A DNA stretch of 64,000 nt from Prauserella shujinwangii (GCF_003001955.1 NZ_PVNH01000001.1:558001-622000); one strand, 5' to 3'. Shown: positions 1 to 7,466, counted from the stretch's first letter. Notes: generated from the letters alone by a model not told the origin. Made by a program: numbers and translations.

Positions 1-475
1 GTGGCCTTTCTCCCGGTCGGCCGACCAGTGGCAGCGAGCCGAGCGCGGGCCACGCGTGCAGTTCCTCACCACCCGAGGCGATCTCGATGACCGGGTAGCC
101 GATCACGACGTCGGCCGGGAAACCGACGCGGCGCAGGCCGGCGCAGACCCCGAGGGACTCGTGCAGGCACAGGTGCTGCCCACCGAGCGTACGGGCCAGT
201 CCCAGCAGACGCCATGCCGCGTCCCGCGCGCAGAACACCGCGGCCTCGGTGTTCCGGTGCCGGTCGGGTCTGTCCGTGTTGACCGGGGGAATCAGCGGCA
301 ACGCGGTGGTGAGGCCGCCGTTGCGGAACGCCCGCCCCACGCGCAGGTACGCCGCCGTCGCGGCGACGAGTTCCCTGCCGCGCACCGGCATCGACGGGGG
401 CACCGGAGTGTCACCGAGCATCAGGTGGCGCAGCTGCCCCAGTAGCTCACGCCTGCTCTCGGTTCTCGTCAACAT
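1..475 (-). CDS. Lasso peptide B2 leader peptidase (transglutaminase-like), partial
   Basis: This minus-strand frame is open from an ATG at 475-473 to the window edge, giving 158 residues with the C-terminus missing. A GAGG ribosome site sits just upstream of the ATG. The second half has the transglutaminase-like layout of lasso B2 proteins: Cys103 in QHLCLHESLG, then LRRVGFPADVVIGYP, then His140 in LHAWPALG. In this family the Cys and His belong to the catalytic triad that removes the leader peptide after B1 presents it. The precursor gene lies 114 bases upstream on the same strand, which supports the assignment. The B1 (RRE) and asparagine-synthetase-like C genes are not visible and should lie to the left. 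Other stand-alone transglutaminase-like RiPP proteases are possible, but the neighbouring precursor makes lasso B2 the best reading. Confidence 0.85.
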   Translation of the reverse strand, partial: MLTRTESRRELLGQLRHLMLGDTPVPPSMPVRGRELVAATAAYLRVGRAFRNGGLTTALPLIPPVNTDRPDRHRNTEAAVFCARDAAWRLLGLARTLGGQHLCLHESLGVCAGLRRVGFPADVVIGYPVIEIASGGEELHAWPALGSLPLVGRPGERP

Positions 476-499
476 CTGCTACCTCGGAGCCTGTCGGTA

Positions 500-545
500 C
501 TCGTGAGTGGTAAGACGAGTGAGGACTCGCCTTACCACTCACGAG
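500..545 (-). terminator. Long stem-loop between lasso precursor and B2 genes
   Basis: CTCGTGAGTGGTAAG at 500-514 is the exact reverse complement of 531-545. Inside it, CGAGT (516-520) pairs with ACTCG (525-529) around a four-base loop, with one mismatch between the two stems. The 46-base hairpin lies between the precursor stop (589) and the B2 start (475). There is no U-run after it on the minus strand. It could be an attenuator that keeps precursor mRNA more abundant than processing-enzyme mRNA, or a 3' stabiliser. The structure is seen; the role is inferred. Confidence 0.6.
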
Positions 546-588
546 TTGCGTCTGACCGATTGACCGGTTTTCGGTTACCGGCCTGTTG

Positions 589-708
589 TCACGGGGTCCA
601 GTCGCCGTCGATGAAGTCGTCCGTCGGGCCGGTCCAGCCCATCGTGACCTCCTCGACCATGCCCACGAACTCGACCTCGACCTCGGTGTTCGGGGTGTTC
701 TCCTGCAT
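589..708 (-). CDS. Lasso peptide precursor (39 aa), core GWTGPTDDFIDGDWTP
   Basis: A short gene starts at ATG 708-706 behind a near-perfect ribosome site (AAAAGGAGGTG, seven bases upstream) and stops at 591-589. The leader is 23 residues and ends in EFVGMVEEVTM. It has the lasso leader hallmark of Thr at position -2 before a core that starts with Gly. The predicted 16-residue core is GWTGPTDDFIDGDWTP. Gly1 can form the macrolactam with Asp7 or Asp8, giving a 7- or 8-residue ring, and residues 9-16 would form the threaded tail. Trp2 and Trp14 are the likely substrates of the tryptophan halogenase at 4359. The core is acidic (four Asp) and ends in Pro. A start further upstream in the same frame is possible but lacks such a ribosome site. 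Confidence 0.9.
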   Translation of the reverse strand: MQENTPNTEVEVEFVGMVEEVTMGWTGPTDDFIDGDWTP

Positions 709-749
709 TTCGGCACCTCCTTTTGGGGATCCGGTTGAGGCTTTCGGCA

Positions 750-763
750 TTCGGGCGCCCGAA
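750..763. promoter_or_regulatory. 14-bp perfect palindrome upstream of lasso precursor
   Basis: TTCGGGCGCCCGAA is a perfect palindrome 42 bases upstream of the precursor ATG, in the divergent region between the precursor and the oxygenase gene at 940. The position suits an operator for a dimeric regulator. No cluster-specific regulator is visible in the window, so the binding protein is unknown. Confidence 0.45.
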
Positions 764-845
764 ACCGACGGTGGCCGAAAGCGCGAAGCCGGGACAGTCG
801 GGATATTCATTTCGGTGAAATCGACGCGGTGAGGTCCCCGAAGTG

Positions 846-863
846 TTTTCCCTGCGGGGAAAA
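846..863. promoter_or_regulatory. Inverted repeat upstream of the oxygenase gene
   Basis: TTTTCCC (846-852) and GGGAAAA (857-863) form an inverted repeat around TGCG, about 77 bases before the ATG at 940. The A/T-rich arms stand out in this GC-rich DNA. It may be an operator or part of the promoter of the oxygenase-exporter-halogenase operon. This is inferred from symmetry and position only. Confidence 0.3.
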
Positions 864-939
864 TACCTACAGCCGGATCGCGCCCGTCTCGCTAACGTGG
901 CATCGAGTCGATTACTCCAACGGCTGCGGGGAGCGGACC

Positions 940-1845
940 ATGCCAATCAACGACGGTCATCTCGACCAGCTGCGGGAAGATGGGTACACGCTGGTCACCG
1001 AGTTCCTGGACGGCGAGTGGCTGCGGCACTGCCGGTCCGAGGTCGCCAGATACTTCCCGGACAGCGAGGAGTTCGCTGCGGCTCCCGAGCGTTACCGCGG
1101 GCTGCGCAAGTCGGCCGGGTTCCCCTATGAGGGCGACACGCTCAACCACGTTTCCACGCATCCGGACCTGATCGCCTTCGTCGAGCAGGTACTCGGCTGT
1201 TCAGACGTGCGCCTTGGCGACTCGATCCTCCAGGCCAAGTACGGGCCGGAGCTCAGTCCGGGCAACGATCAGCGCCTGCACAACGACGCGTGGGGACGCA
1301 ACTGCCTCGTGTATCCCGGCACGGAAGCAGCGTTCCACCGTGTCTTCGCCATCGTGTACTACACCGACGTGACGGCTGAGGCCGGTCCGACGTACGTCGT
1401 GCCCAAGAAGTACACAGAGGACATACCGTTGCTGGACGAGACCGGCAATTCCGCGTACGGCCAGCGCGAGTTCCCGGAGCTGTACGAGCGGGAGGAGCCC
1501 GTTCTCGCCCCAGCCGGTTCGGTGCTGCTGTTCACCGGCCACACCGTGCACCGGGGCTCGGGTGTCACCGAACCGGTCGGCCACCGGTTCGCGCACTTCC
1601 TGAACTTCCATGCGGCCGAGTCGATCTGGCTCGACAAGCAGAGCTGGGCGGGATCCCCGGCATCGCCAACGGGACCAGCGCTGCGCCGGTTCATCGAGTC
1701 AGCCACCCCGCAACAGCGGCAACTGCTTGGCTTTCCCGCACCGGGTTCCCCGTACTGGAACGAGCGGACACTGGCTGGGGTCGCCCGGCTGTATCCGGGA
1801 ATGGACATGGTGCCCTACGAGACCGTCCACGTGCCGGTGATGTGA
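940..1845 (+). CDS. Phytanoyl-CoA dioxygenase-family Fe(II)/2OG oxygenase
   Basis: The protein has 301 residues. The ATG at 940 follows GGGGAG; the frame is open further upstream, but that part does not look coding. The iron-binding facial triad is visible: His114-x-Asp116 in RLHNDAW and a distal His204 in HTVHRGSG. A conserved Arg for 2-oxoglutarate follows in GHRFAHF. An intact HxD motif indicates a hydroxylase or oxidase rather than an Fe/2OG halogenase, in which the Asp is replaced. It is the first gene of the plus-strand operon divergent from the lasso precursor. The most likely job is oxidation (for example hydroxylation) of the lasso peptide, but the target residue cannot be read from sequence. 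Confidence 0.85.
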   Translation: MPINDGHLDQLREDGYTLVTEFLDGEWLRHCRSEVARYFPDSEEFAAAPERYRGLRKSAGFPYEGDTLNHVSTHPDLIAFVEQVLGCSDVRLGDSILQAKYGPELSPGNDQRLHNDAWGRNCLVYPGTEAAFHRVFAIVYYTDVTAEAGPTYVVPKKYTEDIPLLDETGNSAYGQREFPELYEREEPVLAPAGSVLLFTGHTVHRGSGVTEPVGHRFAHFLNFHAAESIWLDKQSWAGSPASPTGPALRRFIESATPQQRQLLGFPAPGSPYWNERTLAGVARLYPGMDMVPYETVHVPVM

Positions 1846-1902
1846 TCGGGTCGCGTTCCGGAACAGGCACCGAGCGACTGCTGGCCGACGTGAGGATCCG
1901 GC

Positions 1903-2841
1903 ATGACCGAACTGATGATCGAGGCGGACCGGCTCACCCGGGTGTTCGGCGACGTCACGGCGCTCGACACGGTCACCTTAACGGCGCCGCGCGGTGCCGT
2001 GCTGGGGCTGCTCGGCCACAACGGGGCAGGCAAGACCACATTGGTCAACGTCCTGACCACGCAGGTGCCGCCGTCGTCCGGCACGGCTCGCGTTGCCGGG
2101 CTGGACGTGAGGCAGGGTGACCAGATCCGCGCGTTGATCGGACTGGCCGGGCAGTTCGCTGCGGTGGACGGCCAGCTGTCCGGCCTGGACAATTTGATTA
2201 CGGTCGCCCGGCTGCTCGGCGCCGGTCGGCGTGCCGCTTACGCGCGTGCCGCCGAGCTGCTCGACTTGTTCGGCCTCGCCGGGGCGGCCCGGCGGCCGGC
2301 GCGCACGTACTCCGGCGGCATGCGCCGCCGCCTCGACCTCGCGATGAGCCTCGTCGGTCACCCCGAGGTGATCTTTCTGGACGAGCCGACGGCAGGGCTG
2401 GACCCGGAGAGCCGGCTGGTGCTGTGGCGGATCGTCGGGCGGCTGGCGCGGGACGGCATCACTGTCCTGCTCACCACGCAGTACATCGAGGAGGCGGACC
2501 GGCTTGCCGACGCCATCGTCGTGCTGAGTGGTGGGCGGGTCGTCGCGTCAGGAACTCCAGCCGAGTTGAAGGCACAGGTTGGTACCAGCTCGGTGCGCGT
2601 GACACCGGTCTGGCCGCACGGCCCCGCCAGGGTCCTGGACTGCTTGTCCGAAGCCGGTTTCCGGGCCTTCGCCGGACCCGGTGCCCGTTCGGTCAGCACG
2701 CCGGTCGCCGAGCCCGGCCTTGTCGCGTCAGTCGTGCGCGCCCTCGATGCTGCGGGGATCGGAGTGTCCGAGCTGAACGTCACCGAACCGACCCTCAACG
2801 ACGTGTACCTCAACCTGATCAAGCCGGAGCCGGTCCGATGA
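1903..2841 (+). CDS. DrrA-type ABC transporter ATP-binding protein
   Basis: This 312-residue ATPase has Walker A GHNGAGKT (38-45), signature YSGGMRRR (136-143) and Walker B VIFLDE (156-161), followed by the C-terminal extension typical of daunorubicin-resistance (DrrA) ATPases. The ATG follows GAGG in GTGAGGATCCGGC. It overlaps the next gene by ATGA, so the two subunits are translationally coupled. In this setting it should energise export of, or self-resistance to, the lasso peptide. Leu26 is encoded by TTA (1978-1980), a very rare codon in such genomes; in Streptomyces TTA makes translation depend on the bldA tRNA. Many lasso clusters use a fused exporter of another type, so a DrrAB pair is a variation. 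Confidence 0.92.
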   Translation: MTELMIEADRLTRVFGDVTALDTVTLTAPRGAVLGLLGHNGAGKTTLVNVLTTQVPPSSGTARVAGLDVRQGDQIRALIGLAGQFAAVDGQLSGLDNLITVARLLGAGRRAAYARAAELLDLFGLAGAARRPARTYSGGMRRRLDLAMSLVGHPEVIFLDEPTAGLDPESRLVLWRIVGRLARDGITVLLTTQYIEEADRLADAIVVLSGGRVVASGTPAELKAQVGTSSVRVTPVWPHGPARVLDCLSEAGFRAFAGPGARSVSTPVAEPGLVASVVRALDAAGIGVSELNVTEPTLNDVYLNLIKPEPVR

Positions 2842-3668
2842 CCACCGTGTCACCCGCCCGCTTGGCCCGCCGATCCGGCCCGGTATGGCATGGAGCGCCT
2901 GCCCACAGACAGGTCAGTGTCCTTATCGGTCGATCGCTCCGGACCTATGTGGCTGACCGGAGGCTGCTGGTGCTGAACCTGTGTCAGCCGGTGGTCCTTC
3001 TGCTGTTGTTCTCCCAGGTGTTCGGCGCGATCGCCAACCCGGAGCTGCTTCCGCCGGGAACGGCGTATGTGGACTACCTTCTTCCGGCGTTGCTGGTGAC
3101 GACGGTGATGGGACCCGCGACCAACTCGGGCGTCGGGTTGGTCCGGGACATGACGGGTGGCTTTCTGACGCGGCTGCGTTCGATGCCGGTCGACCCGTGC
3201 TGGATCCTTCTCGCCCGCAGCGTCTCGGATGTCGCGAGAGTCGTCGCCCAGTTGATCGTCCTCGTGATCGCGGGGGTGGTGCTCTTCGGCTTCGTGCCGG
3301 CGGGCGGCCCGCTCGGCATGCTCGCGGCCCTTGCCGTGGCTGTCCTGGTCGCCTGGACACTGACCTGGATCTTCCTCGCTCTCGGGTCCTGGCTGCGCGA
3401 TGTCGAGATGATGCAGAGCATTGGCGTCATCTCGGTGTTTCCGTTGATGTTCGCCTCCAGCGCCTTCGTGCCGGTGCACGCGTTCCCCGGCTGGTTGCAG
3501 GTCGTGGCCATGGCGAATCCGATGAGCCACGCGATGAGGGCCACCAGGGAACTCGCACTCGGCTGGTCGACAGGGCATACGCTCCCGGCGGTGGCGACCT
3601 GTGTCGGGTTCCTGGCGCTGGGGATGTTCTGCGCTGTCCGCGGCTTCCGGCGACCGATCGTCGGGTAG
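2838..3668 (+). CDS. DrrB-type ABC-2 transporter permease
   Basis: The 276-residue integral membrane protein starts at ATG 2838, overlapping the ATPase stop. About six hydrophobic segments are visible, for example LLVLNLCQPVVLLLLFSQVFG, VVAQLIVLVIAGVVLF, LGMLAALAVAVLVAWTLTWIF and the last helix near VATCVGFLALGMF. The mid-protein stretch ending in ANPMSHAMRATRELALG is typical of ABC-2/DrrB permeases. It pairs with the ATPase just upstream to form an exporter, most likely for the modified lasso peptide. Confidence 0.9.
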   Translation: MTTVSPARLARRSGPVWHGAPAHRQVSVLIGRSLRTYVADRRLLVLNLCQPVVLLLLFSQVFGAIANPELLPPGTAYVDYLLPALLVTTVMGPATNSGVGLVRDMTGGFLTRLRSMPVDPCWILLARSVSDVARVVAQLIVLVIAGVVLFGFVPAGGPLGMLAALAVAVLVAWTLTWIFLALGSWLRDVEMMQSIGVISVFPLMFASSAFVPVHAFPGWLQVVAMANPMSHAMRATRELALGWSTGHTLPAVATCVGFLALGMFCAVRGFRRPIVG

Positions 3669-3695
3669 TCGACGGAGAATCTGAAGGGGTGGCCC

Positions 3696-4286
3696 ATGAA
3701 ACCACTGCGCATCGTGTTCCTCAGCGGGTCGCTCGGCGTGAACGCCCGCGCCGACCGGCTCAGCCAGTGGTGTGCGCGCAGGGCCGCCGCTTGCGGTGCG
3801 GGTACCACTGTCTTCCGTGGTGAGGACCTGGAGTTCCCCATGTACCGGCCTGATCGGCCGGAGCGAACCGAGCGCCAGCGGCTGTTCGTCGAGGCTCTCG
3901 CGGGCGCCGACGGCGTCGTGACGATCTCCCCCTCGTACCACGGTACACCGTCCGGCCTGCTGAAGAACGCCCTTGACTACCTGAACGACCTCGGCGACGA
4001 CCCCCGTCCGTTCCTGGACGGGAGGGCGATCGGCTGCGTCGCGATCGCGGGCGGCGAGCAGGGGGCGGTCTCGACACTGAACACGTTGCGCGCCATCGGC
4101 CACGCGATGCGGGCGTGGCCGGTGCCCCTCGGGGTCACGTTGTCCGGCGAACGCGCGAACCTCGCCGCCGACGGCGCCCCGCTCGACCCGGCCGCCGCCC
4201 ATCACCTGGAGATCATGCTCGGGCAGGTGCTCGCGCTCGCGACGACGGCGACGTTCCGCGATCGTGCTGCCACTGCCCCGGCCTGA
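3696..4286 (+). CDS. NAD(P)H-dependent FMN reductase
   Basis: This 196-residue protein has a flavodoxin-like fold: the phosphate-binding loop in LSGSLGVNARADRL near the N-terminus and TISPSYHGTPSGLLKNALDYL, which matches the flavin-contacting region of NADPH-dependent FMN reductases. The ATG follows GAAGGGG by a few bases. It lies between the exporter and the tryptophan halogenase. Flavin-dependent halogenases need reduced flavin from a partner reductase, so this gene is the obvious partner. It could also serve general flavin metabolism, but its place in the operon argues for the dedicated role. Confidence 0.85.
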   Translation: MKPLRIVFLSGSLGVNARADRLSQWCARRAAACGAGTTVFRGEDLEFPMYRPDRPERTERQRLFVEALAGADGVVTISPSYHGTPSGLLKNALDYLNDLGDDPRPFLDGRAIGCVAIAGGEQGAVSTLNTLRAIGHAMRAWPVPLGVTLSGERANLAADGAPLDPAAAHHLEIMLGQVLALATTATFRDRAATAPA

Positions 4287-4358
4287 GTGGCGTTCCCGAG
4301 ATGGGGGGGCGCCCGGCGTGCGTGTGATAACCCGATGAATCAAGAGGAAGGGGACCCG

Positions 4359-6086
4359 ATGATCGGCAACAACTCGGCGTTCGATGCGCTGGTGAGTTCA
4401 CTGGGCGAACCCGAGGCGACCGCGCTGCGCGCCTGGCTGCGGGGGCGAGCCGGCGATCAGGACGGTGGCTGGGATCCGCTGACCTTCCTGCGCGACCGCG
4501 AGCGAACCTCCAGGCCGTTGGCGCGCCCGGTCGACGATGACCCCAACGCGATCCGGCGAATCGGTGTCATCGGTGGCGGCACCGCCGGCTACCTGACCGC
4601 GTTGGCCTTGAAGGCGAGGAGGCCGTGGCTGGACGTGACGGTCGTGGAGTCGTCATCGATCCCGGTGATCGGCGTTGGCGAGTCGACTGTGCAGTCGATC
4701 GTGCCTTTCCTGCACCACTATGTGGGGATCGACCCGGTCGAGCTGTACCGGAGGGTGCAGCCGACATGGAAGCTGGGCATCAGGTTCGACTGGGGACCGG
4801 ACCCTGCCGGGTTCATGGCCCCGTTCGACTGGAGCGCCAACTCCGTCGGCATGCTGGGCTCGTTGGCTACGCAGGGAAACATCAACGCGTTCACCCTGCA
4901 GTCCTTGCTGATGGCGGCCGACCGAACCCCGGTGTACCGCGTGGATGATCGGCTCGTGTCACTCATGCCGTACCTGCCGTTCTCCTACCACTTGGACAAC
5001 CAGCCGCTCGTCGCGTTCCTCACCGACCTCGCCCGCGGCCGTGGGATCGGATATGTCGACGCGAAGATCGCGGACGTGGTGCTCCGCGGCGACGAGTGGG
5101 TCGATCACCTGAGGGCGGACGACGGGCGACGGCTCGACTTCGACTTCTACGTGGACTGCACGGGATTCCGGTCGATGCTGCTGGGCACGGCGATGCGGAC
5201 CCCGTTTCACAGCTACGCCGACAGCCTCGTCAACGATTCGGCAGTGATCGGGAACGTCGGGCACGGTGGGCTGCTGAAGCCGTACACCACGGCGAGTACG
5301 ATGAACGCCGGCTGGTGCTGGACCATCCCGACCGTGCCGAGCGACCACCTCGGGTATGTGTACTGCTCCGCCGCGATCTCGGACGAGCGGGCCGCGGAGG
5401 AGCTGGCGGGCAGGTTCCCGGGCGTGACGGCGCCGGAGTTCGTCCGCTTCCGCACCGGAAGGCACGCCCGCGCCTGGCGCGGCAACGTGATGGCGATCGG
5501 CAACTCCTACGCGTTCGTCGAACCCCTGCAGTCCAGCAGTCTGCTGATGATCACGTTGATGGTCATGATGCTGACCCAGACGCTCCCGGCGTCCTGGGAC
5601 GACGCGGGTACGCGCACCGCCTTCAACATGTCGATCGCCAAGAAATGGGACGCCTTGCGTTGGTTCATCGCGGTGCACTACCGGTACAACACCCGGCTCG
5701 ACACACCGTACTGGCGGGATGCCCGCGCGAACGTGGAGGTGTCGGGTATCGAGCCGCTGGTGGAGGCCTATGTCGAGGGGGCGCCGCTACAGCTGCGGGA
5801 CGCGTACACGCGTGGCGCGGTGCGCGCCGCCGTCCGCACCTTCTACGACCTGCAGGCGTACGACTGTGTGCTGGCCGGGCAGAAACTTCCCGCGAGGATG
5901 ATGCCGATGGCCGAGGACGTCGAGACGTGGCGGGAACGCAAGCGGGCAGCGGACAGCCTCGTCACACGAGCATTGCCCCAGCACGAGGCGTTGGCGGCGT
6001 ACCACGAGCATCCAAGCCTGCACAAGGAACTGATCGACGGCGCCGACAGCTGGACGGGCCCGCGGCAGCCGATCAGGCTGGTGTGA
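4359..6086 (+). CDS. Flavin-dependent tryptophan halogenase
   Basis: The protein is 575 residues from the ATG at 4359, chosen for its strong ribosome site AGAGGAAGGGG; an ATG at 4335 is a weaker option. Family hallmarks are the FAD loop GGGTAG (72-77), the halogenase motif W319-C-W321-T-I-P324, a Lys at 138 in WKLGIRFDW that lines up with the catalytic Lys of PrnA, and Glu388 in FVEPLQSSSL. Together these suggest an active enzyme that forms HOCl in the flavin site and passes it to an indole. About 65 residues precede the FAD domain, an unusual N-terminal extension that might help bind a peptide substrate. The lasso core has Trp2 and Trp14, so peptide halogenation is the expected role; free tryptophan cannot be excluded. 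Confidence 0.92.
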   Translation: MIGNNSAFDALVSSLGEPEATALRAWLRGRAGDQDGGWDPLTFLRDRERTSRPLARPVDDDPNAIRRIGVIGGGTAGYLTALALKARRPWLDVTVVESSSIPVIGVGESTVQSIVPFLHHYVGIDPVELYRRVQPTWKLGIRFDWGPDPAGFMAPFDWSANSVGMLGSLATQGNINAFTLQSLLMAADRTPVYRVDDRLVSLMPYLPFSYHLDNQPLVAFLTDLARGRGIGYVDAKIADVVLRGDEWVDHLRADDGRRLDFDFYVDCTGFRSMLLGTAMRTPFHSYADSLVNDSAVIGNVGHGGLLKPYTTASTMNAGWCWTIPTVPSDHLGYVYCSAAISDERAAEELAGRFPGVTAPEFVRFRTGRHARAWRGNVMAIGNSYAFVEPLQSSSLLMITLMVMMLTQTLPASWDDAGTRTAFNMSIAKKWDALRWFIAVHYRYNTRLDTPYWRDARANVEVSGIEPLVEAYVEGAPLQLRDAYTRGAVRAAVRTFYDLQAYDCVLAGQKLPARMMPMAEDVETWRERKRAADSLVTRALPQHEALAAYHEHPSLHKELIDGADSWTGPRQPIRLV

Positions 6087-6093
6087 CGGTCAA

Positions 6094-6118
6094 CGCCACC
6101 TCGGGCGACGGGTGGGCG
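6094..6118 (+). terminator. Weak stem-loop after the halogenase gene
   Basis: CGCCACC at 6094-6100 can pair with GGTGGGCG at 6111-6118 through a bulge, starting eight bases after the halogenase stop. There is no T-run. It could end the oxygenase-halogenase transcript. Pairing is imperfect and the assignment is weak. Confidence 0.3.
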
Positions 6119-6190
6119 AGTTCCTATCCGCCTTGCCACACCACGCCCCGTGCGTCACGCCACCCCGGCGCTGTGGTTCGGCGGCCGTCC

Positions 6191-6420
6191 AGAAAGCTGT
6201 GTCTGTGTGCGGTCAAGGACTGCTACTCCAACAAGATCGTCGGATACTCCGTCACCTCGCACATGCGGGCCTCACTCGGCGTCAGCGCGCTGCGCAACGC
6301 GATCGCGCTGCGCGACCCGCGCGGTGTCGCGCTCGCGTGCGGCCTCCCGCACCGGCTTGCCCGCTCGGACCAGGGAAACCGCGCGAGCGCGGAACTCGGG
6401 AGGACAAGCCTTCGGCATGA
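6191..6420 (+). pseudogene. Remnant of an IS3-family transposase (integrase core)
   Basis: One frame from about 6194 reads KLCLCAVKDCYSNKIVGYSV, then SLGVSALRNAIALRDPRG, then ARSDQGN. This is the integrase-core order of IS3-family OrfB proteins, in which Asp in VKD and Asp in SDxG belong to the DDE triad. There is no start codon, the reading becomes unrecognisable after about 6420, and no terminal inverted repeats are seen. It is a decayed insertion sequence at the right border of the lasso cluster, consistent with past rearrangement or acquisition there. Confidence 0.7.
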
Positions 6421-6522
6421 TCGACAGCCTTCCAGGCGACAAGCCATCGACTCCACAGACCCGAGTCCGCCATCAGGGGATAACGCCAGCTGGAAAGCGA
6501 ACCATCCGTCGTGCTGGCTCCG

Positions 6523-7380
6523 TCAGCGCGGTTTGCTCGCATTGACGCTCGCGACTCCCAGTACGTTCAGAAAGGCCAGAGCGTCGGCACCTTGGGATCC
6601 TGGCCGCGCGCTGTAGAGCACGAGGCGCTGGTCGCGATCGGTGAGCGTGAGCGAGTCACAGTCGACGGTGATCTCCCCGACGACCGGGTGACGGAACGTC
6701 TTCGTGAGCGTCGGCGCAGCCTGCACGTCGTGCCGCTGCCAAAGCCGGGCGAATGCCGGACTGGCGCCGCGGAGCTCGTCGACGAGGCCGGTCACCGCGG
6801 GATCAGACGGGTACCGGGCGAGGGTGGACCGGAGCTCCATGACGACGTGGCGCCCGAACTCTGCGGCGTCGGAGATCCCGTACAGCGTCGCACCGGCGCG
6901 CGCCGACCCGAGGAATGCCCGGCGCGCGAGGTTACGGTCCTCCGGGGCGAGTTCGGCAAAGTCCTCCATGAGCGCGGCCGCGAGGTTGTTCCATGCGAGC
7001 ACCTCGAAGGAGGCGGATATCACGACAGCGGCCGTCTGCGGCAGCCGCTCGAGGAGCGCAAGGATGCTCGGGCGGACGTCGCGCCGGTGCAGTCCGGCGC
7101 GGCTCGGCGCAGTGCCCGCGAGGACGTGGAGGTGGTCGGATTCGGCGTCGGTGAGCCTCAGCGCGTCGGCGATCCCCGCGAGGACTTCGGCCGACGGGCG
7201 CGGCGCCCTGCCCTGCTCAAGCCGGACGTAATACTCCGTGGAGATGTGCGCGAGGACCGCGACCTCCTCGCGGCGAAGACCCGGTGTCCGGCGTCGCGAA
7301 CCCGAGGGGAGGCCGACGTCCTCCGGCTGTAGCCGCCCACGACGGCTACGGAGGAACGCCCCCAGTTCCTGCTTGTCCAT
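6523..7380 (-). CDS. XRE-family regulator with MmyB-like ligand-binding domain
   Basis: The 285-residue protein starts at ATG 7380 with GAGGT close upstream. Residues 1-80 form the XRE helix-turn-helix in the usual actinobacterial arrangement (LGAFLRSRRGRL, RTPGLRREEVAVLAHIS, YYVRLEQGR). Residues 105-270 match the MmyB-like ligand-binding region, with FEVLAWNNLAAALMEDF and the closing LVLYSARPGS segment. Such regulators are very often divergent from an SDR or other oxidoreductase gene that they control, as here with the broken SDR gene at 7467. The 86-base gap would hold the shared promoter. Confidence 0.9.
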   Translation of the reverse strand: MDKQELGAFLRSRRGRLQPEDVGLPSGSRRRTPGLRREEVAVLAHISTEYYVRLEQGRAPRPSAEVLAGIADALRLTDAESDHLHVLAGTAPSRAGLHRRDVRPSILALLERLPQTAAVVISASFEVLAWNNLAAALMEDFAELAPEDRNLARRAFLGSARAGATLYGISDAAEFGRHVVMELRSTLARYPSDPAVTGLVDELRGASPAFARLWQRHDVQAAPTLTKTFRHPVVGEITVDCDSLTLTDRDQRLVLYSARPGSQGADALAFLNVLGVASVNASKPR

Positions 7381-7466
7381 ACCTCAAGTCTGCACGCTGC
7401 GCGCCGACAGATCCTGGTACTGCCTGTGCCTGTATCCGGCCTGAAGGCTGGCCCGATGCTGTCGTC

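Noticed and set aside
1-475. Generic transglutaminase-like protease unrelated to RiPPs
   Set aside because: The lasso-type precursor lies directly upstream on the same strand and the Cys/His spacing fits B2 proteins.
940-1845. Fe/2OG-dependent halogenase
   Set aside because: The metal site keeps Asp116 in HxD. Fe/2OG halogenases have Gly or Ala there.
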